A stretch of 64,000 bases of DNA, from assembly GCA_947497245.1 (NCBI GenBank), contig CANMFO010000002.1, positions 1,240,001 through 1,304,000 of the forward strand. Direction: 5' to 3'. The DNA is from an uncultured Flavobacteriaceae bacterium. Its GTDB lineage: Bacteria > Bacteroidota > Bacteroidia > Flavobacteriales > Flavobacteriaceae. Both the position numbers and the translations under genes were made by a program. This document shows positions 62,466 through 64,000 of the stretch, piece after piece (the stretch's first letter is position 1; the number at the start of each line of letters is the position of its first letter). Under the pieces are notes generated by a model, which was not told the origin of the DNA, did not search any database, and saw nothing but the letters and a program-made list of their open reading frames with translations.

Positions 62466-62842
62466 GAAAGCCGACCCTATCCGTCCGCTGCGATCAAAAA
62501 CCCTGTCCCGACCGAGGGCTTTGGCCAACTTGGACAGTTGAAGAAACAGCGGAAAGGGCAAATGGTATTCCTTGGATACCCAGGGCGGTTTTGTTTTGGA
62601 AGGGGTGGGGCGAGCTAATTGGGGGTAGGCTGTGTTAGGCAATGTATTTTTTTATCTTTTTCATGCAAAAGCCAAATTCAAAAGATTTGATGCGCTTCGT
62701 GAATGTACCCAAACCCCTACGATACCAAGTAGATTCCGACATTGTCGTCCCAATGGTTATCGGAATGGCAATCTTTTCGAATACTCCCGCCCCTTTCGGT
62801 TTGGCGCTGATACGCTATGTTTTATACCCTGTTGCCCCCAGT
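62466..62842. other. Intergenic region with an uncertain small frame
   Basis: 377 bases between convergent genes. A 68-codon plus-strand frame (62642-62848) overlaps the end of the next gene by 6 bases. It has a mixed hydrophobic composition but no signal peptide or family mark, so I do not call it a gene. Confidence 0.35.
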
Positions 62843-63520
62843 TTATAATTTGATATGCTTGGTCTTCATTTCACTTTTCACCTGATTTAAGGTTTGAACA
62901 ATAAAGGCGGTTTCCTCCAAGTATTTATCCGTATCCGCATAGATCTTCTTAAGATCGTTCAAAGTAAGGTAATCTGGGTGATAGACCTCTGAAATGGTCG
63001 CGTATCGATAGCTTCTATTATTTTTTTCTATGTTAAACCCGTATGTGTAGATCGCTAATTTGGAAGGAGCAATATTTCCCATAAGTTGATATATCTCGGC
63101 ATAATCGGTCGAAGGCAAAATCTCGCCGAAAAAAAAACTTTCCTTTTCAATTTTCCATTGGCCCTCTTTAAAAACACGCCCTATAGACTGGCCATCCATA
63201 ATTTTCATATGCTCTTCCAAAAACATGCTGTCGATGGCCTCCGGATACTGGACAACCGCAAAGGTTCTTGTTATTTTCTTACCGTCTTGCAAGCTGTACA
63301 AATTGGAGATCCTTACTTTGGAATTTTCATCAAGGACTTTGATACCATAACTTCCAAACTCCATTTTAATTCTTTCGCTATTGAGTAATGTAGGCGATAA
63401 AATGAGATCGTGGGAACTTGAAGATGATTTTGAACGAGGGTTTTTGTCGGCACAACCATTAAGACCATAAAAAGCAGCTGCCCATAGAAAAAAAACAAGG
63501 ATGTATCTTTTGTTCTTCAT
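62843..63520 (-). CDS. Lipoprotein of unknown function
   Basis: 225 residues with a lipoprotein signal ending in YGLNGC (Cys about 23). The rest is a mixed alpha/beta sequence with IKVLDENSKVRISNLYSL, DYAEIYQLMGNIAPSKLAIYTYGFN and a charged C-terminus. No family is recognised. The Met at 63520 is preferred; one five codons upstream is possible. The gene lies 88 bases after the small membrane protein gene on the same strand. Confidence 0.78.
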   Translation of the reverse strand: MKNKRYILVFFLWAAAFYGLNGCADKNPRSKSSSSSHDLILSPTLLNSERIKMEFGSYGIKVLDENSKVRISNLYSLQDGKKITRTFAVVQYPEAIDSMFLEEHMKIMDGQSIGRVFKEGQWKIEKESFFFGEILPSTDYAEIYQLMGNIAPSKLAIYTYGFNIEKNNRSYRYATISEVYHPDYLTLNDLKKIYADTDKYLEETAFIVQTLNQVKSEMKTKHIKL

Positions 63521-63608
63521 TTTTTCGAATTGCATATCATGATTTAGCTATGATTTCCTGGCAGAAAATCCGCAGGATTATTTCAACTGCAATGAATTAT
63601 TACCATTG

Positions 63609-63992
63609 TTAGCTGCTGTATTTTTTAATTCCTATCCTTATTCGATAGATAATCAAAAGTCCAATGGAAAATGTAGTTATCAATGTGAATAGAATAAACG
63701 CAGTTATTGTTATCAGGCCAGTCTTCCATTCATTTTCAGGATTTAGTAGGGCGATTATCCCAAAAACAGTCCAAATTACAATATTAATTGAGCTGGAGTA
63801 CTTGAATGAAGTTAAAAGTAATTTGTCCCCTTTGTGGATACTGTTTTTTGCTATTATAGCTCCAAGCCATAATGAAAGCACAAATGATATTGCAAGACCA
63901 GCAATAGCTTTACCAAACGAAACGAGCATTATGAACGTTAAAATTCCTTCACCAGAAAACATTGAAGGAAAAAATATCGTAGCTGCAATCAT
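63609..63992 (-). CDS. Small four-helix membrane protein (may continue beyond the window)
   Basis: 127 residues, mostly membrane helices: TFIMLVSFGKAIAGLAISF, VLSLWLGAIIA, SSINIVIWTVFGIIALL, and LITITAFILFTLITTFSIGL. The frame is still open to the window end, so the ATG at 63992 may be internal. No family is recognised; it may be a paralog-type membrane protein paired with the neighbouring lipoprotein. Confidence 0.6.
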   Translation of the reverse strand: MIAATIFFPSMFSGEGILTFIMLVSFGKAIAGLAISFVLSLWLGAIIAKNSIHKGDKLLLTSFKYSSSINIVIWTVFGIIALLNPENEWKTGLITITAFILFTLITTFSIGLLIIYRIRIGIKKYSS

Positions 63993-64000
63993 CCCGAGTC

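Noticed and set aside
62642-62848. 68-codon plus-strand frame between convergent genes
   Set aside because: Overlaps the next gene's 3' end and has no recognisable features; could be real but cannot be supported.

Overview
The window reads as a chromosomal segment of a marine member of the Flavobacteriaceae (Bacteroidota). The supporting signs are a SusC/SusD pair with an STN domain, a FecR-type anti-sigma factor and ECF sigma factor, a sulfatase lipoprotein, a type IX secretion (T9SS) sorting domain, a TAnnTTTG-type promoter in front of a tRNA gene, a split transketolase, and a queuine tRNA-ribosyltransferase without zinc cysteines. No species can be named from sequence alone.

Layout. 1-18.8 kb: the end of an outer-membrane barrel gene, a GAF histidine kinase, and a polysaccharide-utilisation-like block (SusD, SusC, FecR, divergent ECF sigma, sulfatase). 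Then come an orphan MacB/FtsX-type permease, an HEXXH-containing orphan protein, and a four-gene operon (beta-lactamase-fold lipoprotein, small membrane protein, second ECF sigma, small membrane protein).

19.03-33.09 kb: an AT-rich integrated island of about 14 kb, inserted at the 3' end of a tRNA-Lys(UUU) gene. It is bounded by a 26-bp direct repeat and carries its own tyrosine integrase and a mobilisation-like protein. Its cargo looks like a defence or conflict cassette. The core is a two-gene overlapping operon. The first gene encodes a 1766-residue protein with STAS-like, GHKL-ATPase, two phosphoribosyltransferase-like and a second degenerate GHKL-like domain. The second encodes a receiver-like domain fused to a purine nucleoside phosphorylase/nucleosidase domain. 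A Fic protein with a palindromic operator and an Mrr-like endonuclease follow on the same strand. This is the best candidate for an undescribed system; its effector layout recalls the Detocs effector DtcC, but the sensor is different.

33.1-47.1 kb: a housekeeping block with aroK, a PyrR-like phosphoribosyltransferase, an S4 RNA-binding protein, an FKBP lipoprotein, an outer-membrane barrel protein, split transketolase, tgt, an LptF/LptG permease, accA, dnaB, a secreted family protein, a HAD phosphatase, YjbQ and a small lipoprotein. 47.2-61.2 kb: an in-register heptamer repeat array followed by a single 13.8-kb gene for a 4598-residue T9SS surface protein with two seven-repeat FG-GAP propellers, four BspA-like modules and many Ig-like domains. 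61.6-64 kb: small secreted or membrane proteins of unknown function; the last may be cut by the window edge.
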